DNA of 64,000 bases from Scatophagus argus (Eukaryota; Chordata; Actinopteri; Scatophagidae): positions 3,650,055-3,714,054 of the forward strand of contig NC_058508.1 of NCBI RefSeq assembly GCF_020382885.2. The letters are read 5' to 3'. Positions 1 to 11,694 of this stretch are shown here, one piece after another. Within the stretch, counting starts at the first letter, position 1. The number at the start of each line of letters is the position of its first letter. Position numbers and translations under genes: made by a program. Below the pieces are notes generated by a model. That model was given only the letters and a program-made list of their open reading frames with translations. It was not told where the DNA came from and did not search any database.

Positions 1-23
1 ATATAAAGTTAGTATAGTATAGA

Positions 24-63
<40 letters not shown>

Positions 64-690
64 GAAGGACTGCCTATTTAGTTTCCTGATGTACAGCACT
101 GGGGGTCCACCAAGATCCTATATTCTCCCATAATCCATTTAGAGTCTATGTGGAAGAGCTTCCTGGAATTACAATGTAAACATATGCAGATGATGCTAGT
201 TTGTGCGGTCATCAAGAATGCCTTGAGAACAAATACTTTAACAAACTCAATACTTTGTAAAATATATCTAATGAGTGACTTCTTCCCCTTTATATTATAT
301 TATTATTTAACATTATATTATTAATTTTTAATGTGCATTCAGATGTGAAGTGAGTTTTAAAGATGTCAAGTTGAGTATACAGAAACTGGATGCAAAAACA
401 TTACTTGGCACTAAGAAAAGGAAAACAAGAACTATGCATTCTATGAAAAGCTGCCAGGTTCAGCAAGATGAGAACTGATGACTGGGCATAATATAATAAG
501 GAAGCAGTTAGTCATTTTGAGGCATCTTTACTGAAGACCGTTCTGTTTCAGTGAGTTTGAATCATGTAGATTATTTTGACAGAGGAAGTCTGAGATTGTG
601 GTGAAAACTCATACTTGCACTCTAAAATATCCGTATGTTACATTTAGAGAGAATCTGACATGTTTAGAAGGATAAACTGATCTTTTTTCC
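1..690. other. Presumed intron or upstream DNA of the first gene
   Basis: This stretch holds a (TTA)13 microsatellite at 25-63 and AT-rich unique-looking sequence. No exon with convincing splice sites was seen. It is probably intronic, because the exon at 698 starts in mid-codon. Confidence 0.4.
25..63. repeat. (TTA)n microsatellite
   Basis: Thirteen uninterrupted TTA units. Confidence 0.97.
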
Positions 691-697
691 CCCCCAG

Positions 698-1268
698 CGC
701 CTCTGTTGCTGCTGGTCTCCTCAGTAGCTTCTGGGATCCTGTTGCTGGTCCTCCTGGTATTGATGGCTTTCTGTCTGGTCCTCAGGAGAAGACAACGAGC
801 TAAGCAGCCTGGAGCCTTCGTCCAAACACAATGTCTGTGTTCACTACAGTTTCTCCATTTTAAATGCACACCTTCATCAAAGTTCTTTCATATGTATTTA
901 CATGTTGTTCCAATGATTTTGTTTCAGTAGCCGTCAAAGTCAGGAACAAGTATGAAGAAGAAGAGGATGAGAATGAGGACGAGGAGGGGGACTATGTGAA
1001 TGTTGATCTAGTAGACACCAAGAGGAGGTTCAAAGAGGAAGCAGGACCAGTGGAACAAGAGGAATATGATGATTATGAGGACCCAGACAGTGATGGAGAG
1101 CATGATTATGAGGAGGGCACCCCTGATACAAATATCATGAAAGCTAATCAGATCTATGTAGCGTCAAACAATGAAGACAAAGAAGAAGAAGGAACCAGTG
1201 AGGATGAAGACTATGAAAATGTAACCCAGCCAACTGATGAATATGAGGATATCTATCAAAACTTTTGA
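698..1268 (+). CDS. 3' exons of a single-pass membrane protein with acidic, tyrosine-rich tail (partial)
   Basis: Two 3' exons are visible; the 5' part lies outside the window or is not recognisable. The first begins after a polypyrimidine-AG acceptor at 697 and encodes a hydrophobic Leu/Val-rich membrane segment followed by a basic stop-transfer RRRQR. The second begins after the TTTCAG acceptor at 927 and runs to TGA at 1268. It is extremely rich in Glu and Asp and carries the tyrosine motifs YVNV, YENV and YQNF, which fit the YxN consensus for Grb2-type SH2 domains. The donor between them is uncertain: phase demands a one-base overhang, and GTCTGT at 833 is the best in-phase candidate but is not a consensus site. 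A poly(A) signal lies at 1452-1457. The layout suggests a leukocyte receptor or transmembrane adaptor (LAT-like, or CD5/CD6-like tail), but the family is not recognised. Confidence 0.55.
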
Positions 1269-1509
1269 GATGTCCGCTGGTCAGTAGTTCCACATTGTTG
1301 CCATAGACACAGAATGTGTGAATATGGATATCTATATCTAACATATATATACGAATATGATGCATTAACTCCTTGAATATTCACTGTATGCATGATATTC
1401 ATGGAAAAGTAATACTACTGTCCTGCATGGCTGTGGTTGTCAGTGTATTTCAATAAAGACCTTGTCACTGTGGTTGATCACAACATTCTTTTTCAGTAAA
1501 ATATTAAAT

Positions 1510-1539
1510 AACTCTCCCTACCCCTGTGTAGGGAGAGTT
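1510..1539. repeat. Perfect 12-bp inverted repeat (hairpin) downstream of a poly(A) signal
   Basis: The arms AACTCTCCCTAC (1510-1521) and GTAGGGAGAGTT (1528-1539) are exact reverse complements with a 6-nt loop, followed by a T-rich stretch. It lies about 50 bases after the poly(A) signal of the first gene, so it may fall in or just beyond the transcript end. Function unknown. Confidence 0.85.
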
Positions 1540-1540
1540 T

Positions 1541-2746
1541 TTCTATTTTCTGTTGCTATTGTTTGTAAATATATTAACGTACAGGAATATCTTTGTTGTT
1601 TTTCTTAACCCATTTTGTAATGTGAATTTGTATGAATGAATTGTACATTCATTCTGAGATGTTGTTTCAAAGGCAAAATGTTTTAGTGTTTTTATGGTGA
1701 AAATAAACCTTACATTTACAGAATTTATTTGAAGTATTCTTGTCCATCTATTTGCACATGCATACGTATCCCAGCTATAACCCCTGGGGTTTTTTTTTTT
1801 TAGCTGGATGGTGTCATACAGCCTTAAATAATGACCAGTCCGGGTGCTGTAATAATAGCCCAGTAATTTAGAACTATGGAACTGACAGCCATCTTGAATC
1901 CCCCTTTTTATTTCTGTCCCTGGCATCCCCTGGTTCACTGACACACTTCGTCATTTTTGCAGCAGCACCCCTGATGACCCAAAGCTTACTATACATCTTT
2001 ACTTCAGTCTCATTCCACTCTAAACGTGTGAATCCAAATGATCACAAACACATAATGTAACCCAATACAACAAATTCACAAAGCCTGAAATTGACCACAG
2101 TTTAATGCTATGCATCTAAAATGGCATTCAGTAGTACAGTAGTATTTAATGCTTGGAGGTTGTCATAAATTGCATTAAATTCATCAATGCCAACACACAT
2201 AAATATCTGAATAATAATCTGAAAAACAGATCGATGTTTACTTTGCAAAAGCAGAAATGAAAAATGCCACAACACACTTGGTTTCAGCAATCACATGTAA
2301 GCCAATTCTGTCTGAGCCAGTGACCGGAAGGCAGTTTTACAGTATATCACTTAGAAGGCCACAAATAGATATGACACAGACGTCTTGTAATTTTAGCGCA
2401 CTGGCTTCACATACACACACACCCATGCAAACAGATTCTGGGAAATGTTACTGCCCTGAGCTCATCCCTCGAAGAAGCAGCGAAGCCTTGTAACCTGAGA
2501 CAAGATGAGCTGTGTTCACAGTGCAGGTCTACATAATCACTTCTGAACAGCTGCTGAGGTCTGATTCTTTGTTTTCAGTGTATCAAGTGTTAGCTATCTT
2601 GTCTTATTATTCAATCTGACAACAGATTGAGCTCTATTTGTCAAATATTTCGACAAACATGCTTATTCAGTAACACGAAGAGTTAAGAGAAGTTTCCTCC
2701 TAATCAAAGTCAAGTATTTTGTCAAGAGCTGTCCTCCAACGTTGAC
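1541..2746. other. Intergenic DNA between the membrane-protein gene and the small heat-shock gene
   Basis: No gene or recognisable mobile element was seen. Just upstream of the heat-shock gene, GAAGTTTC at 2689-2696 fits the inverted nGAAnnTTCn unit of a heat-shock element. A single unit is weak evidence. No TATA box is obvious. Confidence 0.4.
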
Positions 2747-3872
2747 ATGATGTCCCAGCGTGCAGCCTTGAGCAGCCTGTTCAGCGATGATCCTTTCTTC
2801 AGCCAGGAGAGGCTGCTGTGGCCGCTACGTCGCGAGTCCCTTCCCTCACTGCAACAAGACTTCTTCAACCAAAGAGCCAAGCTGGTCGACAGTCTCCTGA
2901 GGGAGCTCCACGATGGGCCCCACCTGCTCAAACTTCACCAGTTCCCTCTTGTTTCTTCCACTTTGTCGAGGTAGGCACAGTAACCGGGTTTCTCAGTCAT
3001 GGACACACCTGCTTGGTTATCTGTTAGGGCATTTTCAAACAGAGTTGGTTTGTTCTAGTCTGAATCAGTTGACAAGCTGGCAAAGTTGATACAGTTGTCT
3101 GAGCTCTTTAAATGTTATATAGTTAGTTACGTCTATGGTGAGAGTGAGAAGGTAACTTTATTTCATTCTTCTGCAGCCCAATATGCAAAACCCAGATCAC
3201 TTCCTCACCAGAAAAAGTATGCTAATGAGACCACTTCCTCTGAAAGGTGTTGTCTTGGTCCACACACAAAATCGTGTGCTAATCATGCGTTCTGCTCAAA
3301 TTAATCATACCAAGGGGGAAAACAAGACTGTCTGTTTTAGCAGCAGGTTTGAATATGGCCTCAGACACCATTAGAGCTGATTTTGATCCAGATCCTGATT
3401 TTCTTTCAGGCTGAGTGATGGTAAAGAACAGCAGAGAGAAACTCCCAGCATAGAGTTGCACAAGGAAGCTCAGCAGGCCACAGAAAACAACGGCGACCTC
3501 CTAGTGACCCTTGATGCTCGAGGTTACGCTCCCAGTGACATCACTGTCAAACTGGATGGGAGGAGTCTGGCAGTGGTGGCCATGAAGCAGGCTGGAGCAG
3601 AAGAAAGCCAGTCCTGCTCCTCCTCCTCTTCCTGCGCCTCCTTCTGCTCCTCAGCCTCTTCTCAGATGGGATTTGCACAGAGGATCGAACTGCCTGCTCA
3701 CCTTGACCTGTCCGGCCTCTCCTGTTCACTGATGGATGACGGACAGCTACGTATCCACGTCCCCGTGGCAAATCAGCCAATCAGTGAAGAATGTCAGGTG
3801 CCCATTCGGTTCAGGACATCACTTGAATTTCCCATTTCAAAGGACAAGACAGACGAGGAACACACAGACTAA
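2747..3872 (+). CDS. hspb9: Small heat-shock protein (alpha-crystallin family), hspb9/hsp30 type
   Basis: ATP-independent holdase chaperone of the cytosol or nucleus. Exon 1 (2747-2970) and exon 2 (3410-3872) join in phase 2 across GTAGGC and TTTCAG sites to give 228 residues. The N-terminal part has the fish Hsp30/HspB9 pattern (DPFFSQERLLWPLR, then a DFFNQRAKL segment). The alpha-crystallin domain covers roughly residues 85-200 (GDLLVTLDARGYAPSDITVKL, and later the LPAHLDLSGLSCSLMDDGQL strands), with a VPI tripeptide near the C-terminus. A second Met follows directly (MMS), so the exact start is ambiguous. A Ser/Cys-rich stretch at about residues 127-146 interrupts the domain. A poly(A) signal is at 4047-4052. 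The symbol hspb9 is inferred from the sequence pattern and from the human 17q21 location of HSPB9, PYY and MPP2; another hsp30 paralogue is possible. Confidence 0.85.
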
Positions 3873-3909
3873 TGCACTCATGACACACAGGCCACACAAC
3901 ATGAAAACA

Positions 3910-5345
3910 CATTTTATGACTTAATACCAACCATGTTTTCATAACCACCCACATACACACACATTTTCACTCCAAGACTGTCCATAAAGAGCAGAGAAAG
4001 AGAAAATATTTATTTTATAATTATTTGAAATTTGTAAAAACAGTTTAATAAAGTTTTTGATTTTCACTTTTAGCAAAGTGGTGTGTGCATGGCGCAAGGT
4101 GGATTAAATAAAGAGATAACCACCTTTGTTATGGGCTGCTGTGACCACATGATGGTGCCAGCAACCAGCTTACACCAGTAAATGGACAAGCACGACACCA
4201 AAGGAAGTGTGGAGTGGGAGGAGGAAGAAACAGATGAGTTCTAAATGCTGTTTAACTCCCCTCAGATGACAAAATTAGTAACTTTAAAAAGGTTTCAGTG
4301 ACATTTAGTTTCCTGGAGACAAGTGATTTGTTGGCACGCAGGAAAAGGTGACAAACAAAAGCAGCAGTTTAATGTTTTATGAGTCCCACCCAGAGGGTAC
4401 AGACAAGAGGGGAGACATGGGCAGCAGAAGAGAAGAGAAGAGAACCTACAGACTGATTTTAAAAGGCTTGGCAAGCCATGCAAATAGCCTCCATTTTATC
4501 TGTTTGCTGCTCATTGTTGATAAATAGCATTTAGTATGCAAAATTCAACTTATGAAAATAGTATATAAAAATAGTAATAAAACAATAGCTGGTCTGTTTG
4601 AGTCAAGAACAACATGCTGATCAACTGGTATTAACATTAGTCACAATATTGTGGTGTATCATCACTGGTGATGGAAATTAGCAGAGGGTAATTATGATGA
4701 CTGGCTGCTGTCATTGTCACAAGCTGTGTGGAGTCATCAGTCCTCAACAATCAGCACTGAGTCCAGTTCAAGATTTGAAAGCATTTACAGATGATAGGCC
4801 AACTATCATGGCCATACCATGGTCTGCATAGCCCGTCTACCGGAGCAGCAGGGTGACTAGACTCAGGGGAGGAGACTCGTGTTTGTACTGGACTGCATTT
4901 ACTGTTATGAATGAGGTGGGCAAAACACTGTAATACAGTCCACCACAACAGCACTTCAGTACAATCCATGTCTGAAGTAATCTAACCTGATCTGTCTTAA
5001 TCACATTACAAACTGTGGTTTTTATAAGCTTTTCAATTTTCAGTTGATAGATGTGAAACTGAAGAGCAAATTGAGGTAAAACTGCATACATGAGGTTATT
5101 TGGAGCAGTTTGCATGTGCACCTGTGTTAACTATACACACACAAACTGTGTGCTTTGTGTTCTGCAAAACCCCCCAAACCCCAAAGAACAAGAGACCTGA
5201 TGTGCGTTCAGACTTTGTCCTCTGTAGTGAAAGCCTATTTATCATATAATTATGTTTTTCATGAACATGTGGCTTTGAGGATTCCTCTTATTTGGGCTTT
5301 GTTTGGGCAGCACAAGAGTGTGTTGCTAACTCCGTAATATTAACT
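3910..5345. other. Intergenic DNA, no gene seen
   Basis: Holds the 3' UTR end and poly(A) signal of the small heat-shock gene, then unique-looking AT-rich sequence. The reading frames here are short and carry no recognisable domain. Confidence 0.4.
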
Positions 5346-5350
5346 GGAAT

Positions 5351-5682
5351 TGTTTGTTAGCAGCGTCACCCTGCAGCAAGAGGGTTTTGGGTTCGACTCC
5401 CTTCTGTGCACAGTTTGCATGTTCTCCCCGCACCTGCGTGAGTTTTCTCCAGGTACTCTGGCTTCCTCCCACAGTCCCTGAAACGTGTACATTAATATTG
5501 CCCCTAGGTGTGAGTGTGTGTGTGTGTGTGTGTGGTTATCTGTCTTGTGTGTCAGCCCTGCGACTGACTGTGACCAGTCCAGGGTATACGACGTCTCTGC
5601 CTGTAGTGAGCTGGGATAGGCTCCAGGTCCTCACGACCCTGCATGGAAAAAGCGGGTACAGAGAATGGATGAACGGATGTCC
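5351..5682 (+). mobile_element. tRNA-derived SINE-like dispersed repeat
   Basis: The copy has a pol III B-box (GGTTCGACTCC, 5390-5400), then the widespread fish module with TTTGCATGTTCTCCCCG, a (GT)n tract at 5515-5534, GTGTCAGCCCTGCGACTG, GGGATAGGCTCCAG, and an AGAATGGATGAACGGATG tail. Shorter fragments of the same family lie at 6203-6260 and 54797-54895. A reading frame crosses the element but is not a gene. Confidence 0.75.
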
Positions 5683-6202
5683 TATTATGTTTTATTATTT
5701 GAGTCGCCACTGAGGTATAATAATAACATCCATGATTCTGCTCAGTCTAACTAAAGTAAAAACCTCTTACTGAAATTCATGAAAAAGTTTCAGAGCAAAA
5801 CAGAGCGTCCCCATAAGTACAGTAACTCCCTGTCATTCTTGCCTGTGAGCGCACTGCGTAAGAGAAGAGAGAAACTGACTGGGATCATTCTGAGCAGCAT
5901 GCATTAGAATAAACTACAAGGTAAAGCAGTTACATATTTATTAATGTGCAAGAAAATGGATGTGTGGTGTAAGAGCATGTGAAGAGTGGTCTTATGTACT
6001 TTAAGAGTAGCCAGCCAGTTGCATTCATAGTAACAGCTAATATGGCAGCCGTATCCACAGCAACAAAATCAGAGATGTGCTCTGGCATTGTGGCTGCAAA
6101 TACTTTACTAAGTCAACCATTTTGCAGCGACTGAGTTTTATCCGTTTTTTGGGGTATTTTAGGAGGCGAAGTTCAATGAATTATGCAAACTGAATGAACC
6201 CC

Positions 6203-6260
6203 CCCCCCATGACCCTGCATGGATAAGTGGTATAAAAATGAATGGATGAATGAATGAATT
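6203..6260 (+). mobile_element. Tail fragment of the same SINE-like repeat
   Basis: CATGACCCTGCATGGATAAG followed by an AATGGATGAATGAATG tail matches the 3' end of the copy at 5351-5682. Confidence 0.55.
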
Positions 6261-6731
6261 TTTGCATAAATTAAAGAATGAATAGTTAAAAGAAAGCAAC
6301 TAAAAAAACAATTCAGTTCATTCATTCACTTTTCTACACTATTGCCAAGTTAATAATAATAATGAATAATGACTTGCTGTACTTGCAGTTATCTCCATCA
6401 TAATTTCTCACACCATGTTTATTGTTATGCTTTAATATTCCAGAGCAAATTTCTTGAAGGTGAAAACCTACTTGGCACTAAATCTTATTCTCACTGTCTG
6501 TGTCACTCCTTAAATTTTTCCTAATTGTCGTTCCAGAATGAAATGTCTTCACAGTCTTTGCAGGGGTTTGTTGTGTGTAGGTGTACGTGATTGTGACTGT
6601 GCATGTATTTGTGTATGAGTGTGTGCATGTGTGAAAGTTCTTGCATTGCTGCAGTTGTAAGGACTAAATGTGCTCACGCAAGTACAATGACGTCTTCCAG
6701 AAAGAGGACATTTTGCTGGTAGGGGCAAGTC

Positions 6732-6736
<5 letters not shown>

Positions 6737-6775
<39 letters not shown>
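6737..6775. repeat. (GT)n microsatellite
   Basis: About 19 GT units; paired with an (AC)n tract 85 bases downstream. Confidence 0.97.
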
Positions 6776-6776
<1 letters not shown>

Positions 6777-6858
6777 ACAGGTGTGGCAAAAAATGTGCAG
6801 GACCTGTAGATGACGATCCCCTGGCATCACTGTGTTGATCTGGAACACTTCAGCACGT

Positions 6859-6882
6859 ACACACACACACACACACACACAC
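6859..6882. repeat. (AC)n microsatellite
   Basis: About 12 AC units, complementary to the (GT)n tract at 6737-6775. Confidence 0.97.
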
Positions 6883-8217
6883 ATTTTGTTGGAAATGACT
6901 GCAGATTTTCCATGGCGGCAGTTATGAGGTCATAATGATGATGGATTCTCCAGCCAGGTGAAGTGGTAAACTTTGTTTCTCTCGGAGACGGTTTTCCTCA
7001 GAGGAGGACGCTGTTTACATTAGCAGCCAGTTCACTCTAAACATATTCTCATCTCGATAATCTGATTTGTGGTTGTGTATGCTCCACTCTAAGCATTCAT
7101 TTGATTGATATGCAGCTAAATGGGAAAAACCCTGTTTGCTTACAGCGGTGTAAGTAGCAGGGGTAAAGTGTCAAATATGTAAGAAAAAACAGATCGTATG
7201 CTGTTAGTCTTAACTGCAGAAGGTGGCAGATATCATAAGGACATTCCAGTTTATTTCTGTTTTTATCTTTTTTTATGTGAGGTTTGTTCATTTGAGTGTT
7301 CTGATTTGGATGCCTTGTTTCAACCTGGTAAATGCCACCTGTCCATGTGTAGAGATGTGATCAATAGCTTATTTGATTGCCTCGCATTCCTGTATAATCT
7401 GGTGAAATAAACATAAGAATTTCTGACTGTGGAGTCAGAAATTTTGCTTTTATCAACATGAAAACAACAAATATTTTGAGGTGCAGTTGTGGATTAAGCC
7501 CTTGAGTTTTAAATAAAATTGTTTAAGCATTTGGTTAAAAGTCAAAAGTCATTGCTTTCCACCAAAGCATATGCAGCTTTAGCCTCAGTATTTTAAAATT
7601 GTATTGTATATGCATGATAAAGTCTCCTAGCAACAATTCAGACTGCAAAATCTGCGGTTGTCAGCTCATGTTTATTTCTCTGTAAAAGAATTTCGAGGGT
7701 GGAGTCTGTAACCGTTGTCACTATAAACTGCACATGTGCTGTGCTGGAATGGCAAGTTGTAGTGGCAGTGAGTAAGGTAGTATATGTCTGCTCAGTATAA
7801 AAACATATTAAATAAGAACATAGCGTGTGAGGCGTGGCGCAGTAACTTAACACGTGTTACGTAGCTCTGGGCTGCTGGTTTTAATGCCACAACGCTGCCT
7901 GCAGCTGCATGCCACCTGACGAGGGCACTAATATCACAACAGCATTATTATTCTAACTCACATCAAAGTGTGCGTGTTGCTCTGTCACAGTCTGCTATAT
8001 CCTGATTGATGACTTAAATAAACTTTAGCTCAATGTACCTAACCTGAGGGAAACACTTCATGGCATGCTCACTGTGAAACAACTTATTACAGACCAAATC
8101 TGTACCCTGATCAATCAATCAAATAGACAGCTAATATTAATTTTAGTTTTGACAGGTTTCATTTGTTCAGGATGATAACTCTGCGGTGCTGTTCAGATTA
8201 GACAGTGTTTTGTTTGC

Positions 8218-8360
8218 ACTGTGGGATGAGTAAGACACTAACACTGCCAGAGTTAGCTATTTGATTCCCACCGGGCCTCACATACTAAAAGTGGATAGGA
8301 TTTTGTCAGCTATTGTGAGTCATTTTGGATCAAGATGTCCACCAAATGGCATTAGAGTTA
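8218..8360 (+). mobile_element. V-SINE-like tRNA-derived element (degenerate)
   Basis: A weak tRNA-like head (GAGTAAGACACTAAC, with a B-box-like TTTGATTCCC) is followed by GTGAGTCATTTTGGATCAAG and ATGTCCACCAAATGGCATTA. These resemble the central module of fish V-SINEs (a TAAGTCGCTTTGGAT-type block). Mutations suggest an old copy. Confidence 0.55.
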
Positions 8361-8364
8361 TGAC

Positions 8365-10370
8365 ATGACTGATTCATCAAAGGTGACAAATGTAGCATTA
8401 CCATGTACTGTCACTTTAGTCACCTTAGTAGAAAAATGTAAACAAGTCAGCTTCTACCAGCTTCAAAGCTGCATTTTATTTAGTTTGCCTTAAATTTGTG
8501 GGGTGGTGTTATATTTCAAAAGAAGAATTTACAATTTATTTTGGTGCTGTGCCTAGAACCAGCATCTGCTTTCTGCGTCACAGTCACAGAATGCAGTGGG
8601 AACAAGGCAAAAACACACTATGAAAAGAGTCGTGTTGATTTTGCTTTTAGCAAAAGATGGCAAATATTATTTCTTAACAACAACAAGGTCTACTTTTGTC
8701 CTCCGACATACCGTGGAGGTTTTGAGTGTCACACTGATATTATTATGCTGACCCAGATGAACTTAACTTGCCTGTTTAATCGAGTGTAACGCGAAACATA
8801 CACTGTGAAGAAGTTTTAACAGTTTGACTCAAACACAGGACCTGTATTTTCTCCAGTTGTATGTTGCATGTCCGCTCTCCCGAGGCGCTGCGGCACTGAT
8901 GAGTGGCTCTGGAGGAGGAGTGGCACGAGAGAAGCACCAGCAGGCCTGGCAGGAGGCACTGTGAAGTGGTTGATGTGTTTACTACTGCTGTAGTTTAATA
9001 CTGTAAAAAAAGAGCTCATAATCTGCTGTATCAGCACTGCAGCACTCCTCCTGTTAAACAGGCCACCTGGAAGAAAACACAACCAGTGCTATTCAATTCT
9101 TGTTTGTTTTGTCATCCTTCTTCTGTTGTTTTAGCTTTTTTAACTTTCTAACTTTTCCCTGCACTGCGTTGGATTGCAAGAAAACTTGTGCTACATTTTG
9201 ATGACATTATGCGTTGTTATCTCAAATTCTCTAGATGTCCTACTCTGAAAAACCCTGACAATAAACTGTTGATAAAATCTTTTCTGTGGCTCCATCATGG
9301 TTAATTGATCTTAGCTTAGCTGAACTAAAAAAGGTCCTGATGCAGTGTCAGTTGGCTGATATTTACATGTGTGCGGACCAGCAAGCCACTGACAGGCCTA
9401 CAATCAGGAATCACCTGTGTTTTTTTTCCCCACAGTTGTAGGATGTGTGCACCTTGCAACTTTATTGGGAAGACGGGATTTTTATCTATATAGATAGACT
9501 AGCTGTTGATGGTCAGAAAATCTATTGAAATTGCATTTAAATCATAAAATCTCATTTTCTCTGTTGATGTGTAACATACAGATGATGTGATTTGTGGGTG
9601 TTAAAGATTTGCAGTTGCTGGAAGGCACTTTGGACTTACTTACTTGAGCAACATTTATACGTTTTACTAAAGAGCTTTACATTCCTATGTGCTTGGTTTC
9701 AGTTGCAAGAATAATGTTGATGAACACATTTAAGTCTGAGTGTGTGCTTTTGTATTTCCTTGTTTTCTTTTTTGTATTTCCCTTTGGACTATTTGGTTGG
9801 TTTCTCTTTCCATTCTCTCTCATTTTTATTTTTCCTCCCTCATTCTCGAAGAGGTCAACAGGTGTGAGGAGGATGCGGGGAGATCGATGGTTGAAATGAG
9901 CTTTATTGATTGGTAGAGAGGCTGCCAAACGGTTAAGCCCTGGGGCTCCTCCTTCACCCCTTTATCCCGCTTTCATTTCTCTCTGGTTTGGATTTTTTTG
10001 AGAATGTGTTTTCCATGTTTCTATGTTTGTTTGTTTTTTTCCATTTTCCATTTCTTAATTCCCCCTTCACCTTCATCTATCTCACTTTCTTTCTGAATAG
10101 ATGTTTTCTTCTCACTGTCCACATGACCAATAACCCACAAAAACCCTTCAAACACACGAACGCCTGGTTTTCCACCGTCATGTCAGAGGAGTTACAGCAG
10201 GACGCGTAAGACGCTATTAAAGCTGTTTCTGACATGTCATAAATCTGAGGTGTATCTTGTATTATGTTGAGTAGAGCCCGGTGCTCAAGGGAATATCAGG
10301 GCCTTACATCTGTACAGATGAAAACCTGAGACTTCAGTGCTGAGCTCAAGAACAACCAAAAGAGTCAAGT
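8365..10370. other. Intergenic DNA, no gene seen
   Basis: Mostly AT-rich unique-looking sequence. A GC-richer patch at about 8875-8965 and a pyrimidine-rich tract at about 9760-10090 stand out. The short reading frames are low-complexity or lack domains. Confidence 0.35.
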
Positions 10371-10379
10371 GCAAAAATA

Positions 10380-10520
10380 ACTCATCCATTTTATTCTGCT
10401 TACCCAGGGTCCTTCTCCTTAACCGTGTTCTTGAGTTCCTCCTTGGTGGGTCCCAAGTTGTTCCAAAGCCGGATGAACATATTTTGTCCATCGTATTCTT
10501 GTGTCTTTCTAGATGGAGGT
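10380..10520 (-). mobile_element. Diverged Rex3/RTE-like LINE 3' fragment
   Basis: TTGAGTTCCTCCTTGGTGGG, CCCAAGTTGTTCCAAAGCC and the neighbouring TTCTTGTGTCTTTCTAGATG correspond, with many changes, to the same part of the LINE copy at 13366-13705 and lie in the same orientation. This is an older, shorter remnant. Confidence 0.45.
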
Positions 10521-10552
10521 CTCTGAGTAAAAAGAAGGCATCTAATTTCAGT

Positions 10553-10632
10553 TTCAATTCAATTTTATTTATATAGCACCTTATACAATCAAAATTGTCT
10601 CTAGATGCTTTACAGAGACCCAGAGACAGCAA
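10553..10632. repeat. Dispersed fish repeat (TTTATTTATATAGCAC type)
   Basis: CAATTCAATTTTATTTATAT followed by AGCACC and GATGCTTTACAGAGACCCAG is a pattern found in many dispersed copies in fish genomes; the family name is not certain. A related fragment (TTCAAATTTATTGTCAATTT) lies at about 38051-38090. Confidence 0.5.
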
Positions 10633-11328
10633 GTTTACCAGTGCTTTAGATGGTTGAAACAGTACTAAAACATATCAGCACTGAGGCAAAGAAAATCAGA
10701 CACTTAAATTAATACAAAAAGGTAGAGAAGGTGGAAATTGCTGAGAGATGTTAATCCTTCAGATCTCTTTGACTAATGTTCCAAATAGAATCCTGCCATC
10801 CAGCATTTGGGTACTAAAATTCACTAACAAGTCTTTAAAATAGATATTTGAATAAGATAGAAACAGCCAGTTCCTGTTTAAAGTGTCTCTTTACTTCTCA
10901 AACTCACATTAGAGTATGTGGAGAATGTTCTCTTTCGATTTTCCTTTATTTAGCCTTTTCATTTCGAGCAAATGTTGTTAATTATTAAGATGCTGATATT
11001 AAAATGATGATATGAGAGACTATGATAGCATGACATTGTTAATCAACAGGAACAGGTAATGCAGTTAGAGGTGAGATAGAATTTCGTTTACTGCGTGTTA
11101 GTGAAAAGGAAAACAGAAGTATAATAATATGGCAATGAAACTGGAGCTCATTACTCTCAGCTGTTATATTATCTGTTATTATATTTAATAAACGGCTTGG
11201 CACAACACGTTATTGGGGTTTACACTGGAATGATGCACTCATCACCGCAGAGACGCAGCTGAGTTTAAGACAGAGACACCCATCAGGCAAAGTCAAGCCT
11301 GTAAAAATATACAATAAAAGGAGAGAGT

Positions 11329-11330
<2 letters not shown>

Positions 11331-11382
<52 letters not shown>
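11331..11382. repeat. (AC)n microsatellite
   Basis: About 26 uninterrupted AC units, among the longest in the window. Further GT tracts follow at 11551-11572 and 11697-11733. Confidence 0.98.
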
Positions 11383-11550
11383 CAGGCTCCATTAGAGTGA
11401 TGTGTTGTTTTTTGTGCTGATACGGCTGGTTATCAGTGAAGTCTGGCTGTCACATTTTCCTGACAGAGATACAGATAGAAGCATCACAGACTTAAATAAA
11501 CACTGAAAGGCTCCTGAACATCACAACAGGAGATGAGCTTTAAAAGCAGT

Positions 11551-11694
11551 TGTGTGTGTGTGTGTGTGTGTGAGGGAGGGAGAGAGAGAAAGAGACAGAG
11601 AAAGTGTGTATGTTTTTGTGCTTGTTTGTGTGAGCGCATTACCTGTGTTTATTAATGCGTAAAGATACCTGAATTTATAGAACATGTTAGCTTT

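Larger units (their letters stand above)
5700..8210. other. Intergenic DNA with microsatellites
   Basis: Apart from the SINE tail and the GT/AC tracts listed separately, nothing coding is visible. A segment at about 7828-7935 has a faint tRNA-like look (GGCGTGGCGCAGT) but no good B-box. Confidence 0.4.

Noticed and set aside
5354-5713. 119-codon frame
   Set aside because: It lies entirely inside the SINE-like repeat at 5351-5682 and its tail.
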